This document shows positions 19,336 through 34,944 of a stretch of 64,000 nt of DNA, piece by piece. The notes beneath the pieces are model-generated. The model saw only the letters and a list, made by a program, of their open reading frames with translations. It ran no database searches and was not told the origin of the DNA. The DNA is from Eriocheir sinensis (taxonomy: Eukaryota; Arthropoda; Malacostraca; Decapoda; Varunidae). Position numbers and translations under genes: made by a program. The stretch covers positions 190,001 through 254,000 of the forward strand of contig NW_026111839.1 in the NCBI RefSeq assembly GCF_024679095.1, read 5' to 3'. The first letter of the stretch is position 1; every line of letters begins with the position of its first letter.

Positions 19336-20409
19336 TACGTTCTTTTATCGGAATTTTCTTTATATATATATTTTTATACTTTTTTCCATAATTTTATATG
19401 TATTTTTAATATATATTTTCATAGAAATTTACTCTATTTTATGTGTATTCGTATATATATTCTGATACAAATTAACATTATTTATGTGTATTTCGCATAT
19501 CTATTTCAATACAAATTTTCTTTATTGTATGTGCCTTTTGTATATTTATTTTGATACAAATTTAATTATTTTATGTGTGTTTTTGTATATATATTTTTAA
19601 ACAAATATGCGTTATTATATGGGTATTTTGCATCTTTATTTTCATACAAATTTACATTATTTTATTGATAGTCTGTTTATTTATTTTGATACGATTTTAC
19701 GTTATTCTGTGTATTTTGTATACATATTTTTAGACATATTTACATTATTTAATGTATATTTTGTACATACATTTTATGGAAATTTACGTTATCTTATGTG
19801 TATTTGTTTATATAGTTTCAGACAAATTTACATTATTTTATGTGTATTTTGTATATGTATTTCAAAAAAAATTTGCCTAATTTCATGTGTATTTTGCATA
19901 TCTACTTTCAAACAAATTTAAATTATTTTTGTGTATTTTTGTATATATTTTTATACAAATTTTTGTTATTTTATTTGTATTTTGTATATATATTTTTCTA
20001 CAAATATACATTCTTTTAGAGGAAATTTTGTTTATTTATTTTGATACGAATTTACATTATTTTATGTGTATTTTGTATATATATTTTTCTATGTATTTAC
20101 ATTATTTAATGTGTATTTTGTATATATATTTTCATAAAAATCTACGTTATTTTATTGTGTGTATTCGTATATATTTTGATACAAATTTACTTTATTTTAT
20201 TTGTTTTTTGCATATCTATTTCAATAAAAATCTACCTTATTGTATGTGTATTTTGTATATTTATTTTAATACAAATTTAATTATTTTATGTGTATTTTTG
20301 TATACATTTTTTTTTAAATATGAGTTATTTTATGGGTATATTGCATCTTTAATTTTATAAATTTTTACATTACGTACAAATAAAATAATACAAATTTAAT
20401 TATTCTATG
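19336..20409 (+). repeat. 45-bp satellite, plus orientation, block 10
   Basis: T-rich strand on top. It copies 8,750-9,858, step about 10.5 kb, including the odd terminal monomer with TTTATAAATTTTTACATTAC. A 20-bp stretch at 20,370-20,388 (ACAAATAAAATAATACAAAT) does not fit the monomer order and marks a join. No gene is seen. Confidence 0.87.
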
Positions 20410-20603
20410 GTAAATTTGTTTCAAAATATATATACGATTACACATAAAATAACATTGATTTCTATAGGAATATATATACAAAATACACATGAAATGATGT
20501 AAATATGTATAAAAATATATATACAAAATACACATTAAATACTGTAAATTCGCGTCAAAATAAATAAACAAAATATCAATAAAAGAATGTGTATTTGTAT
20601 GAT
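20410..20603 (-). repeat. 45-bp satellite, minus orientation, block 11
   Basis: About four A-rich-strand monomers between two abrupt switches (CTATGGTAAATTTGTTTC on the left, TTGTATGATACATTTTC on the right). It resembles part of 39,250-39,440. No gene is seen. Confidence 0.82.
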
Positions 20604-21144
20604 ACATTTTCTTATACGTATTTACTTCATTTTATGTGTATTTTGTATATATATTTTTATACAAATCTACGTTATTTTATGTGTATTTGTATATATATTT
20701 TGAAACAAATTTACATTGTTTTATATGTATTTTGCATATATATTTCAATACAGATTTACCTTATTGTATGTGTATTTTGTATATTTATTTTAATACAAAT
20801 TAATTTTTTCATGTGTTTTTTGGTATATATATTTTTATAAAAAATGCGTTATTTAATGGGTATTTTGCATCTTTATTTTCATACAACTTTACATTGTTTT
20901 AATAACATTCTGGTATTTATTTTGATACGATTTTACATTATTCTATTTGTGTTTTGTATATATTTTTTTATACATATTTACATTATTTAATGTGTATTTT
21001 GTATATTTTAAAACAAATTTACGTTATTTTATGCGCATCTGTTAAAATATTTTCATACAAATTTACATTATTTTATGTATTTTGTATATATATTTCAATA
21101 CAAATTTAGTTTATTTTATGTATATTTTGAATATCTATTTTCAT
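20604..21144 (+). repeat. 45-bp satellite, plus orientation, block 12
   Basis: T-rich strand on top. It is nearly the same as 24,630-25,163, including the aberrant monomers TATATTTTAAAACAAATTTACG and ATGCGCATCTGTTAAAATA (given here in parts only for orientation). It is the left end of the 4-kb tandem duplication. No gene is seen. Confidence 0.88.
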
Positions 21145-24100
21145 TCGTATCAAAATAAATAAACAAAATAGCAATAAAATAATGTAAATTTGTATGAGAA
21201 AACATATACAAAAACACATAAAATAACGCAAATTTCTAAAAAAATATATGTACAAAAATGCACATAAAATAAAGTAAATTTGCATAAAAATATATATACA
21301 AAACACACATTAAATAACGTAAATGCGTACATAAAATAACCTAAATTTGTATAAAACTATATACAAAAATACACAAAAATATTTAAAATTTGTATGAAAA
21401 GAAATATACAAAATACACATATAATTAGGTAAATTTGTATTGAAATACATATACAAAATACACATAAAATAATGTAAATTTGAATGAAAATATATAAACA
21501 AATACACTTAAAATAGCGTAAATGTGTATAAGATATATATGCAAGATACACATTAAATAATGTTAATGTGTATAAAAAAATATATACAAAAAAAATAGAA
21601 TAATGTAAAATCCTATCAATATAAATACACAAAATATCAATAAAATAATGTAAATTTGTATGAAAAGAAAGATGCAAAATTCCCATAAAATATCGCATTT
21701 TTTTAAAAATATATATACCAAAATACACATAAAATATTTAAATTTGTATTCAAATAAATATACAAAATGCATATACAGTAAGGTAAATATGTATTGAAAG
21801 AGATATTCAAAAATACATATAAAACAAAGTAAATTTGTTTTAAAAATATATATACGAATACACATAAAATAACGTAGATTTCTATAGAAATATATATACA
21901 AAATACACATGAAATTATGTAAATACGTATAAAAATATATATACAAAATACATATCTAGGTAAATTCGTGTCAAAATAAATAAACAAAATATCATGAAAA
22001 GAATGTATGAATGTATGAAAATAAATAATAGATAATAAATTTGAATGAAATATATATGCAAGATACACATTAAATAATGTATATATGTATAAAAAAAATA
22101 TATACAAAAAACAAATAGAATAATGTGAAATCGTATCAAAATAAATACACCGAATATTAATAATATAATGTAAATTTGTATGAAAATAAAGATGCAAAAT
22201 TCCCATCAAATAGCGCATTTCTTATAAAAATATATATACCAAAATACACATAAAATATTTAAATTTGTATTGAAATAAATATACAAAATGCACATACAAT
22301 AAGGTAAATTTGTATTGAAAGAGATATGCAAAAATACATATAAAACAATGTAAATTTGTTTCAAAATATATATACGAATACACATAAAATAACGTAGATT
22401 TCTATAAAAATATATATATACAAAATACACATAAAATTAAGTAAATACGTACAAAAATAGATATACAAAATACACACAGAATAATGTAAAATTGTTTCAA
22501 AAAAAAATAACCAGAATATAAATAAAATAATGTAAATTTGTATGAAAATAAAAATGCAAAATACCCATAAAATAAAGCATATTTTTATAAAAATACATAT
22601 ACAAAAGTACATATAGCATAATTAAATTTGTATTAAAATTAATATACAAAATGCATATACAATAATGTAAATTTGTATTGAAAAAATATGCAAAATACAC
22701 ATAAAACAGTGTAAATTTATTTCAAAATCTATATACGAATACTCATAAATCAACGTAGATTTCTATAGAAATATATATACAAAATAAACATCAAATGATG
22801 TAAACACGTATAGAAATATATATATAAAATACACACTAAATAATGTAAATTCGCGTCAAAATAAATAAACAAAATATCAATAAAAGAATGTGTATTTGTA
22901 TGAAAATAGATAAACAATATACACATAAAATCACCTAAATTTGTATAAAACTATATACAAAAATACACAAAAATAATTTTAATTTGTATGAAAATAAATA
23001 TACAAAATACACATAAAATTAGGTAAATTTGTATTGAAATACATTTACAAAATACACATAAATTAATGTAAATTTGAATGAAAATATATAAAGAAATACA
23101 CTTAAAATAACGTAAATTTGTATAAAATATATATAAAAAATACACATTAAATAATGTAAATATGTATAAGAAAATATATACAAAACACAAATAGAATAAT
23201 ATAAAATCGTATCAAAATAAATACACAGAATATTAATAAAATAATGTAAATTTGTATGAAAATTACGATGCAAAATACCCATAAAATAACGCATTTTTTA
23301 TAAAAAAATATTTATACCAAGACTCACATAAAATATTTGAATTTGTATTAAAATAAATATACAAAATGCACATACAATAAGGTAAATTTGTATTGAAATA
23401 GATATGCAAAATACATATAAAACCATGTAAATTTTTTTCAAAATATATATACGAATACACATAAAATAACGTAGATTTCTATGAAAATAAATATACAAAA
23501 TACACATAAAATGAAGTAAATACGTATAAAAAAAGGTATACAAAATACACATAAAATAATGTAAACTCGTATCAAAATAAATAAACAAAATACTAATAAA
23601 AGAATGTGTATTGTATATATATAAATATACAAAATATAAATAAAATAACGTAAATTTATATAAAACTATATGCAAAAATACACAAAAGTAATTAAATTTG
23701 TGTGAAAATAGATATACAAAATACATGTGTATTTTGTATATTTATTTTCATAAAAATTGAAATTATTTTTGTTTATTTTTTTATATATTTTCATACAAAT
23801 TTTCGTTATTTAATGTGTATTTTGTATATTTATTTTTTCCACAAATATACGTTCTTTTATCTAAATTTTGTTTATTGAATTTGAAACGAATTTACCTTAT
23901 TTTGTATATCTATTTTCATACAAATTAAAATACTTCTGTGTATTTTTGTATATAGTTTTATATAAATTCACGTTATTTTATGTGTATTTTGTATATTTAT
24001 ATTTATACAAATACACATTCTTTTATTGGTATTTTGTATATTTATTTTGATACGAATTTACATTATTTTATGTGTATTTTGTATATATCTTTTTATACGT

Positions 24101-24310
24101 ATTTACTTCATTTTATGTGCATTTTGAATATATATTTTTATAGAAATCTACGTTATTTTATGTGTATTCGTATATATATTTTGAAACGAATTTACATTGT
24201 TTTATATGTATTTTGCATATCTATTTCAATACAAATTTACCTTATTGTATGTGTTTTTTTTATATTTATTTTAATATAAATTTAATTTTTTGATGTTTAT
24301 TTTGGTATAT
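20605..24310. repeat. About 4-kb tandem segmental duplication, copy A
   Basis: Block order plus, minus, plus with the same internal switches (21,145 and 23,724) as copy B at 24,631-28,437. The step is about 4.02 kb on the left and about 4.13 kb on the right; the difference is mainly the (TA)n at 26,794 that copy A lacks. A shorter third relative begins near 28,930. Confidence 0.82.
21145..23723 (-). repeat. 45-bp satellite, minus orientation, block 13
   Basis: A-rich strand on top. Markers lie near 21,671, 22,191, 22,553 and 23,270, with spacings of about 520, 360 and 717 bp. The same irregular spacing recurs in block 15, as expected for a copied segment. The stretch 22,690-22,811 equals window positions 1-119. 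No gene is seen. Confidence 0.9.
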
Positions 24311-25163
24311 ATATTTTATAAATAAAAAAAATGTGTTATTTTATGGGTATTTTTATAAATATTTTGATACAAATCTACATTATTTTATGTATTTTGTATA
24401 TACATTTCAATTCAAATTTAGCTTATTTTATCTGTATTTTGTATATCTATTTTCATACGAATTTAATTACTTCTGTGTATTTTTGTATATAGTTTTATAC
24501 AAATTGACGTTATTTTATGTGTATTTTGTATATTTATATTTATACAAATACACATTCTTTTATTGGTATTTTGTTTATTTATTTTGATACGAATTTACAT
24601 TATTTTATGTGTATTTTGTATACATTTTCTTATACGTATTTTCTTCATTTTATGTGTATTTTGTATATATATTTTTATACAAATCTACGTTATTTTATGT
24701 GTATTCGTATATATATTTTGAAACAAATTTACATTGTTTTATATGTATTTTGCATATCTATTTCAATACAGATTTACCTTATTGTATGTGTATTTTGTAT
24801 ATTTATTTTAATACAAATTAATTTTTTCATGTGTATTTTGGTATATATATTTTTATAAAAAATGCGTTATTTAATGGGTATTTTGCATCTTTATTTTCAT
24901 ACAAATTTACATTGTTTTATTAATATTTTGTGTATTTATTTTGATACGATTTTACATTATTCTATTTGTGTTTTGTATATATTTTTTTATACATATTTAC
25001 ATTATTTAATGTGTGTTTTGTATATTTTTAAACAAATTTACGTTATTTTATGCGCATCTGTTAAAATATTTTGATACAAATTTACATTATTTTATGTATT
25101 TTGTATATATATTTCAATAAAATTTAGTTTATTTTATGTATATTTTGTATATATATTTTCATT
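23724..25163 (+). repeat. 45-bp satellite, plus orientation, block 14
   Basis: T-rich strand on top. It starts at a switch (ATACAAAATACATGTGTATT) shared with 27,855 and 56,197. Positions 23,850-24,250 match 53,570-53,970. The middle (about 24,340-24,630) is the join between tandem copies A and B. No gene is seen. Confidence 0.88.
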
Positions 25164-27856
<2,693 letters not shown>

Positions 27857-28442
27857 ACATGTGTATTTTGTATATTTCTTTTCATACAAATTGAAATTAT
27901 TTTTGTTTATTTTTTTATATATTTTCATACAAATTTTCGTTATCTTATGTGTATTTTGTATATTTATTTTTTCTACAAATATACGTTCTTTTATCTGAAT
28001 TTTGTTTATTGAATTTGAAACGAATTTTCCTTATTTTGTATATCTATTTTCATACAAATTAAAATAATTCTGTGTATTTTTGTATACAGTTTTATATAAA
28101 TTTACGTTATTTTATGTGTATTTTGAATATTTATATTTATACAAATACACATTCTTTTATTGGAATTTTTTTTATTTTGATACAAATTTATATTATTTTA
28201 TGTTTATTTTGTATATATTTTTTTATACGTATTTACTTCATTTTATGTGTATTTTGTATATATATTTTTAAAGAAATCTACGTTATTTTATGTGTATTCG
28301 TATATATATTTTGAAACAAATTTACATTGTTTTATATGTATTTTGCCTATCTATTTCAATACAAATTTACCTTATTGTATGTGTTTTTTATATATTTATT
28401 TTAATACAAATTTAATTTTTTTATGTGTATTTTGGTATATAT
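27857..28442 (+). repeat. 45-bp satellite, plus orientation, block 16
   Basis: T-rich strand on top, between the switches TAATACATGTGTATTTTG (left) and GTATATATGGTAAGGTAAAT (right). Both switches occur again at 56,197 and 56,780. No gene is seen. Confidence 0.88.
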
Positions 28443-31065
28443 GGTAAGGTAAATTTGTATTGAAAGAGATATTCAAAAATACATATAAAACAATGTAAAT
28501 TTGTTTCAAAATATATATACAAAATACACATAAAATGAAGTAAATACGTATAAAAAAATGAATACAAAAAACACATAAAAATCGTATCAAAATAAATAAA
28601 CAAAATACCAGTAAAAGAATGTGTATTTGTATAATTATAAATATACAAAATACACAAAAAATATCGTAAATTTGTATAAAACTATATACAAAAATACACA
28701 AAAGTAATTAAATTTGTATGAAAATATATATACAAAATACAGCTAAAATAAGCTAAATTTGAATTGAAATGTACATACAAAATACATAAAATAATGTAAA
28801 TCTGTATCAAAATATTTATACACATACATATAATAACGTAGATTTGTTTAAAAATATATAAACAAAATACACATTAAGTAATGTAAATACGTATAAAAAT
28901 TATGTACAAAATACACATATAATCATGTAATTCGTATCAAAATAAATAAACAAAATATCAATAAAATAATGTAAATTTGTATGAGAAAACATATACAAAT
29001 AACGCAAATTTCTATAAAAATATATGTACAAAAATGCACATAAAATAAAGTAAATTTGCATAAAAATATATATACAAAACACACACTAAATAATGTAAAT
29101 CAGTACATAAAATAACCTAAATTTGTATAAAACTATATACAAAAATACACAAAAATAATTTAAATTTGTTTGAAAAGAAATATACAAAATACACATAAAA
29201 TTTGGTAAATTTGTATTGAAATACATATACAAAAAACACATCAAATAATGTAAATTTGAATGAAAATATATAAACAAATACACTTAAAATAACGTAAATT
29301 TGTATAAAATATATATGCAAGATACACATTAAATAATGTAAATGTGTATAAAAAAACATATATAAAAAACAAATAGAATAATGTAAAATCGTATTAAAAT
29401 GAATACACAGATTATCAATAAAATAATGTAAATTTGTATGAAAATAAAGATGCAAAATTCCCAAAAATTATCGCATTTTTCATAAAAATATATTTACCAA
29501 AATACACATAAAATATTTAAATTTGTATTTAAATATATATACAAAATGCATATACAGTCAGGTAAATTTGTATTGAAAGAGATATTCAAAAATACATATA
29601 AAACAATGTAAATTTGTTTCAAAATATATATACGAATACACATAAAATAAAGTAGATTTCTATAGAAATATATATACAAAATACATATGAAATTATGTAA
29701 ATACGTATAAAAATATATATACAAAATACATATCAAATAATGTAAATTCGTGTCAAAATAAATAAACAAAATATCACGAAAAGAATGTGTATTTGTATGA
29801 AGATAGATAATAGATAATAAATTTGTATAAAATATTTATGCAAGATTCACATTAAATAATGTAAATATGTATAAAAAAGTATATACAAAAAAACAAATAG
29901 AATAATGTAACATCGTATCAAAATAAATACACCGAATATTAATAAAATAATGTAAATTTGTATGAAAATAAAGATGCAAAATTCATATAAAATAGCGCAT
30001 TTCTTATAAAAACATATATACCAAAATACATATAAAATATTTAAATTTGCATTGAATGCACATACAATAAGGTAAATTTGTATTGAAAGAGATATGCAAA
30101 AAATACATATAAAACAATGTAAATTTGTTTCAAAATATATATACGAATACAAATAAAAAAACGTAGATTTCTATAAAAAATATATATACAAAATACACAT
30201 AAAATTAAGTAAATACGTATAAAAAAATGTATACAAAATACACATAAAATAATGTAAATTCGAATTAAAATAAATAAACAAAATACCAATAAAAGAATGT
30301 GTATTTAGATAAATATAAATATACAAAATACACATACAAAATAAAAATAAAATAAGGTAGATTTGTGATAAAATATATGTACAAAATACATATAAAATAA
30401 TGTAAATTTATATGAAAATATATATACAAATACACATAAAATACCATGCATTTGTATAAAAATATATATTCAAAATAAATATTAAATAATGTAAAAGCGT
30501 ATAAAAATATATATATATATATATATATACAAAGTACATATAAAATGATGTAAATTCGTATCAATATAAATCAACAAAACACCAATAAAATAATATATAT
30601 TTGAATGAAAATAAATTTACAAAATACACATAACATAACTAAAATTTGTATTAAAATATATACAAAAATACATAGAAATAATTTGAGTTTGTATGAAAAT
30701 AGATATACAAAATACACATAAAACTAGGTAAATTTCTTTTGAAATGTATATACAAAATACCCATAAAATATTGTAAATTTGTGTCAAAATATATAAACAA
30801 ATACACATAAAATAACGTAAATTTGTACAAAAAATATATACAAAATACACATAGAATAATGTCAATTCGTATCAGAATGAATGAGCAGAATATCAATAAA
30901 ATAATGTAAATTTGTATGAAAATAAAGATGCAAAATACCCATAAAATAAAGCATATGTTTATAAAAATACAGATACAAAAATACACATCGAATAATTCAA
31001 TTTATATTAAAATTAATATAATAATATATAATAATGTAAATTTGTATTGAAAAAATATGCAACAT
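28443..31065 (-). repeat. 45-bp satellite, minus orientation, block 17
   Basis: A-rich strand on top. Positions 28,930-30,000 are a third relative of the 4-kb tandem unit (compare 21,160-22,200 and 25,180-26,220). Positions 29,490-31,060 match 360-1,870. Markers lie near 29,449, 29,980 and 30,930. No gene is seen. Confidence 0.9.
30506..30529. repeat. Short (TA)n run
   Basis: About 12 TA units. The direct partner near 58,857 has only TATATATA, so this run changed length after the 28-kb duplication. Confidence 0.9.
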
Positions 31066-31080
31066 ACACGTTTACTCATA
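31047..31080. other. Orientation-switch junction J1 (copy 3 of 4)
   Basis: ATATGCAACATACACG followed by TTTACTCATAC at a minus-to-plus switch, as at 1,870. Confidence 0.85.
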
Positions 31081-31370
31081 CAAATTTTAATTTTTTTATT
31101 GGTATTTTGTTTATTTATTTTGATACGAATTACATGATTATATGTGTATTTTGTACATATTTTTTTATACGTATTTACATTATTTAATGTGTATTTTGTT
31201 TATATATTTTCATACAAATTTACGTTATTATATGTGTATTTGTATAAATATTTTGATACAAATTTACTTTATTTCATGTATTTTGTATATATATTTCAAC
31301 TCAAATTTAGCTTATTTTGTGTGTATTTTGTATATATTTTCATACAAATTTAATTACTTCTGTGTATCTT
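31070..31370 (+). repeat. 45-bp satellite, plus orientation, block 18
   Basis: About 0.3 kb of T-rich-strand monomers matching 1,890-2,110 and 59,420-59,712. It ends in an abrupt switch, CTGTGTATCTTTTAAAATAT. No gene is seen. Confidence 0.87.
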
Positions 31371-31836
31371 TTAAAATATATACGAATACACACAATAAAA
31401 TAACTTAAATTTTTATGAAATTGTATTTATAAAATACACATAAAATAATTTAAATACGTAGAAAAATATATATACAAAATACACATAAAATAATGTAAAC
31501 TCGTAACAAAATAAATACACAAAATTCCAATAAAAGAATGTATATTTGGAGGAAAATATATATACAAAAAACAAATAAAATAACTAAAATTTGTATAAAA
31601 ATATATATAAAAATACACAAAAATAATTTAAATTTGTTTGAAAATAGATATGCAAAATACACATAAAGTTAGGCATATTTGTATTGAAATACATATACAA
31701 AACTCACATAAAATAATGTAAATTTGTATGAAAATATATAAACAAATACACATAAAATAACGTAAATTTGGATAAAATATATATATACAAAATATACTTT
31801 TAAATATTTTAAATATGTATAAAAATATATTATATT
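31371..31836 (-). repeat. 45-bp satellite, minus orientation, block 19
   Basis: A-rich-strand monomers corresponding to 50,590-50,960 in the same orientation and to 17,180-17,580 inverted. It ends at junction J2. No gene is seen. Confidence 0.87.
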
Positions 31837-31860
31837 ATATATATTTTTATTGAAATTTGC
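31803..31860. other. Orientation-switch junction J2, inverted copy
   Basis: AAATATTTTAAATATGTATA then AAAATATATTATATTATATA before ATTGAAATTTGCG, the reverse complement of the switch near 3,535. Confidence 0.8.
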
Positions 31861-34180
31861 GTTATTTATGTGTATTTTGTATATGTTTTCTCATAGAAAT
31901 TTACATTATTTTATTGGTATTTTGTCTATTTATTTTGATACGAATTACATGATTGTTTGTGTATTTTGCACATTTTTTTATACGTATTTACATTATTTAA
32001 TGTGTATTTTGTTTATATATTTTTATACAAATTTACGTTATTATATGTGTATTTTTATAAGTATTTTGATACAAATTTACATTATTTTATGTATTTTTTA
32101 TATATATTTCAATTCAAATTTAGCTTATTTTATGGGTATTTTGTAAATCTATTTTAATACAAATTTAATTACTTCTATGTATTTTTGTATATAGTTTTAT
32201 ATAAATTTACGTTATTTTATGTGTATTTTGTATATTTATATTTATACAAACACACATTCTTTTATTAGTATTTTGTCTATTTATTTTGATACGAATTACA
32301 TGATTGTTTGTGTATTTTGTACATTTTTTTATACGTATTTACATTATTTAATGTGTATTTTGTTTATATATTTTTATACAAATTTACGTTATTATATGTG
32401 TATTTTTATAAGTATTTTGATACAAATTTACATTATTTTATGTATTTTGTATATATATTTCAATTCAAATTTAGCTTATTTTATGTGTATTTTGTAAATC
32501 TATTTTAATACAAATTTAATTACTTTTATGTATTTTTGTATATAGTTTTATATAAATTTACGTTATTTTATGTGTATTTTGTATATTTATATTTATACAA
32601 ACACACATTCTTTTATTAGTATTTTGTTTTTTTTATTTTGATACGAGTTTACATTATTTTATGTTTATTTTGTATACTTTTTTTTATACGTACTTACTTA
32701 ATTATATGTGTATTTTGTATATATATTTTTATAGAAATCTACGTTATTTTAGGTGTATTCCTTTATATATTTTGAAACAAATTTACATTGTTTTATATGT
32801 ATTTTGCGTATCTATTTCAATACAATACACTTTGTACTTTTGTATACTTATTTTAATACAAAATCAGATATTTTATGTGTTTTCGTATATATATTTTTAT
32901 ATAAAATGAGTTATCTTATGGGTATTTTGCATATTAATTTTCATACAAATTTACATTATTTTATTAGTTTTTTATCTATTTTTTTATACATATTTACATT
33001 ATTTAATGTTTATTTGTATATATATTTCATACAAATTTACGTTATTTTAAGTGTATATGTTTATATATTTTCATTCAAATTTACATTATTTTATGTGTAT
33101 TTTGTATATGTATTTCAAAACAAAATTACCTAATTTTATGTGTTTTTTGTATATTTATTTTCATACAAGTTAGAATTATTTTTGAGAATTTTTGTATATA
33201 GTTTTATACAAATTTATGTTATTTAATTTGTATTTTGTATATCTATTTTCATACAAATACACATTCTTTTCATGATATTTTGTTTATTTATTTTGACGCG
33301 AATTTACATTATTTAATGTGTATTTTGTATATATATTTTTATACGTATTTACATCATTTCATGTATAATTTGTATATATATTTCTATAGAAATCTACGTT
33401 ATTTTATGTGTATTCGTATATATATTTTGAAACAAATTTACATTGTTTTATGAGTATTTTGCCTATTTTTTCAATACAAATTTACCTTATTGTATGTGCA
33501 TTTTGTATATTAATTTTAATACAAATTTGATTATTTATTTTCGTATATGTATTTTTTTTTTAAATATGCTTTATTTTATGGGTATTTTGCATTTTTTTTT
33601 CATACAAATTTACATTATTTTATTGATATTCTGTGTATTTATTTTTATATGATTTTACATTATTCTATGTGTATTTTGTATATATATTTTATATAAAATA
33701 TACGTTATTTTATGTGTATTTGTTTTCATTTCATACAAATTTACATTATTTTATGTGTTTTGTGTACATGTATTGAAATACAAATTTAACTAGTTATATG
33801 TGTATTTTTATATCTATTTTTTATGTATATTTTCATAGAAATTTACTCTTTTATGAGTATACGTATATATATTTTCATACAAATTTACATTATTGATGTG
33901 TATTTTGCATATCTATTTCAATGCAAATTTACTTTATTGTACGTGCATTTTGTATATTTATTTTAATACAAATTTAATTACTTTATATGTATTTTGGTAT
34001 ATATATTTTTATGCAAATATGCGTTATTATATGGATATTTTGCATTTTTATTTTCATACAAATTTATATTATTTTATTGATATTCTGTTTATTTATTTTG
34101 ATACGTTATTTTATTGTGTGTATTCGTATATATTTTGATACAAATTTTATACAAATTCTTGTTATTTAATGTGTATTTGT
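31837..34180 (+). repeat. 45-bp satellite, plus orientation, block 20
   Basis: T-rich strand on top. It contains the 351-bp tandem duplication and matches 60,175-62,537 throughout and 51,170-52,560 in part. Marker GGGTATTTTGCAT lies near 32,920 and 33,580. No gene is seen. Confidence 0.9.
31922..32623 (+). repeat. 351-bp tandem duplication inside the satellite (two copies)
   Basis: The monomer run starting TTGTCTATTTATTTTGATAC, with GATTGTTTGTGTATTTTG, appears at about 31,957 and again at about 32,308, 351 bp (about 8 monomers) later. The same doubled state exists at 60,265-60,966, but the related regions at 51,182, 16,790 and 3,183 carry one copy. The doubling therefore predates the 28-kb duplication. 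Confidence 0.82.
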
Positions 34181-34315
34181 TCCTCCCGAAACTGACCTAT
34201 CTTTCGGCCACCTCTTTGGATTCTTTTTAGGAGAAGCGAGTAGCGGTCTTTTTTTTTATTAATGTTTACTTTTTTGTGCCCTTGAGCTGTCTCCTTTGCT
34301 GTAAAAAAAAAACTG
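34181..34315 (+). mobile_element. 135-bp oligo(A)-ended insertion, SINE/LINE 3'-end-like
   Basis: Non-satellite sequence starting TCCTCCCGAAACTGACC and ending CTCCTTTGCTGTAAAAAAAA (10 A in all). The paralogue at 62,538 has uninterrupted satellite here (TGTATTTGTATATATGTATT), so this is an insertion replacing only about 5-7 bp. The 3' run of A suggests a retroposed sequence; the family is not recognised. No clear target-site duplication is visible. An arginine/serine-type reading frame is not evident. Confidence 0.6.
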
Positions 34316-34704
34316 TATTTTGATATAAATTTATATTATTTTATGTGTATTTTTACATATATTTCATTACAAATTTACCTTATTTCATGTTTATTTTGTA
34401 TATTTGTCTCATTCAATTTTAAATTATTTTATGTGTATATTTTTATTTCTATTTAGGTTATTTTATGTGTATTTTCTTTATACATTTTCATCCAAAACTA
34501 CATTATTTTATTGGTATTTTCTTAATTTAATTCGATACGAATTTAAATTATTTCATAGGTATTTTGTATTTTTATTTTCATACAAATTTATATTATTTTA
34601 TTGATATTCTGTTTATTTATTTTGATACGTTATTTTATTGTGTGTATTCGTATATATTTTGATACAAATTTATACAACAAATTCTTATTTTAATGTGTAT
34701 TTGT
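34316..34704 (+). repeat. 45-bp satellite between the two insertions, block 21
   Basis: T-rich strand on top. Positions 34,316-34,568 match 62,545-62,797. Positions 34,569-34,704 are a local copy of 34,045-34,180 (…TTTATTTTGATACGTTATTT…), absent from the paralogue, so this 136-bp piece came in together with the following insert. Confidence 0.8.
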
Positions 34705-34776
34705 TCCTCCCACAACTGATCTATCCACCTACCTTTTTGGATTCTTTTTTAAGAAAGCAGTAGCAGTTTTTTTTAT
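34705..34776 (+). mobile_element. Second, diverged copy of the 34,181 insertion (5' part)
   Basis: TCCTCCCACAACTGATC … TTTTTGGATTCTTTTTTAAG … GCAGTAGCAG aligns by eye with 34,181-34,255. The two share about 75-85 bp and then differ: this copy runs into a hairpin instead of the CCTTGAGCTGTCTCC tail. It is preceded by the same satellite as the first copy, which suggests the flank was copied too. Confidence 0.6.
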
Positions 34777-34799
34777 CTAAAAAGCGGGCCGCTTTTTAG
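34777..34799. repeat. Perfect 11-bp-arm hairpin
   Basis: CTAAAAAGCGG and CCGCTTTTTAG surround a single G. GC-rich at the loop and T-rich at the base. It could be an element terminus or cruciform-forming site; nothing else in the window resembles it. Confidence 0.8.
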
Positions 34800-34944
34800 A
34801 GTTTTTCTCAATGTCAAATTAAAAGTAACAGACATTTTTAAAGTTTTTGTTCTTGAATAAGTAGAACAGAACTATGACTATCTGTGACAGTAATGAAATC
34901 CTTTTGCATATCATATATATGGAGGTACATGTGCTCAAACAGGC
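34800..34944. other. Unidentified non-satellite sequence
   Basis: About 145 bp of ordinary-composition DNA between the hairpin and the palindromic transposon end. No coding frame, motif or second copy recognised. It includes GGTACAT (34,924-34,930), which recurs at 36,438-36,444 just outside the far end of the transposon. Confidence 0.5.

Noticed and set aside
34260..34320. tRNA or 7SL-derived SINE promoter in the 135-bp insertion
   Set aside because: No convincing A box or B box could be found; only the oligo(A) end supports retroposition.
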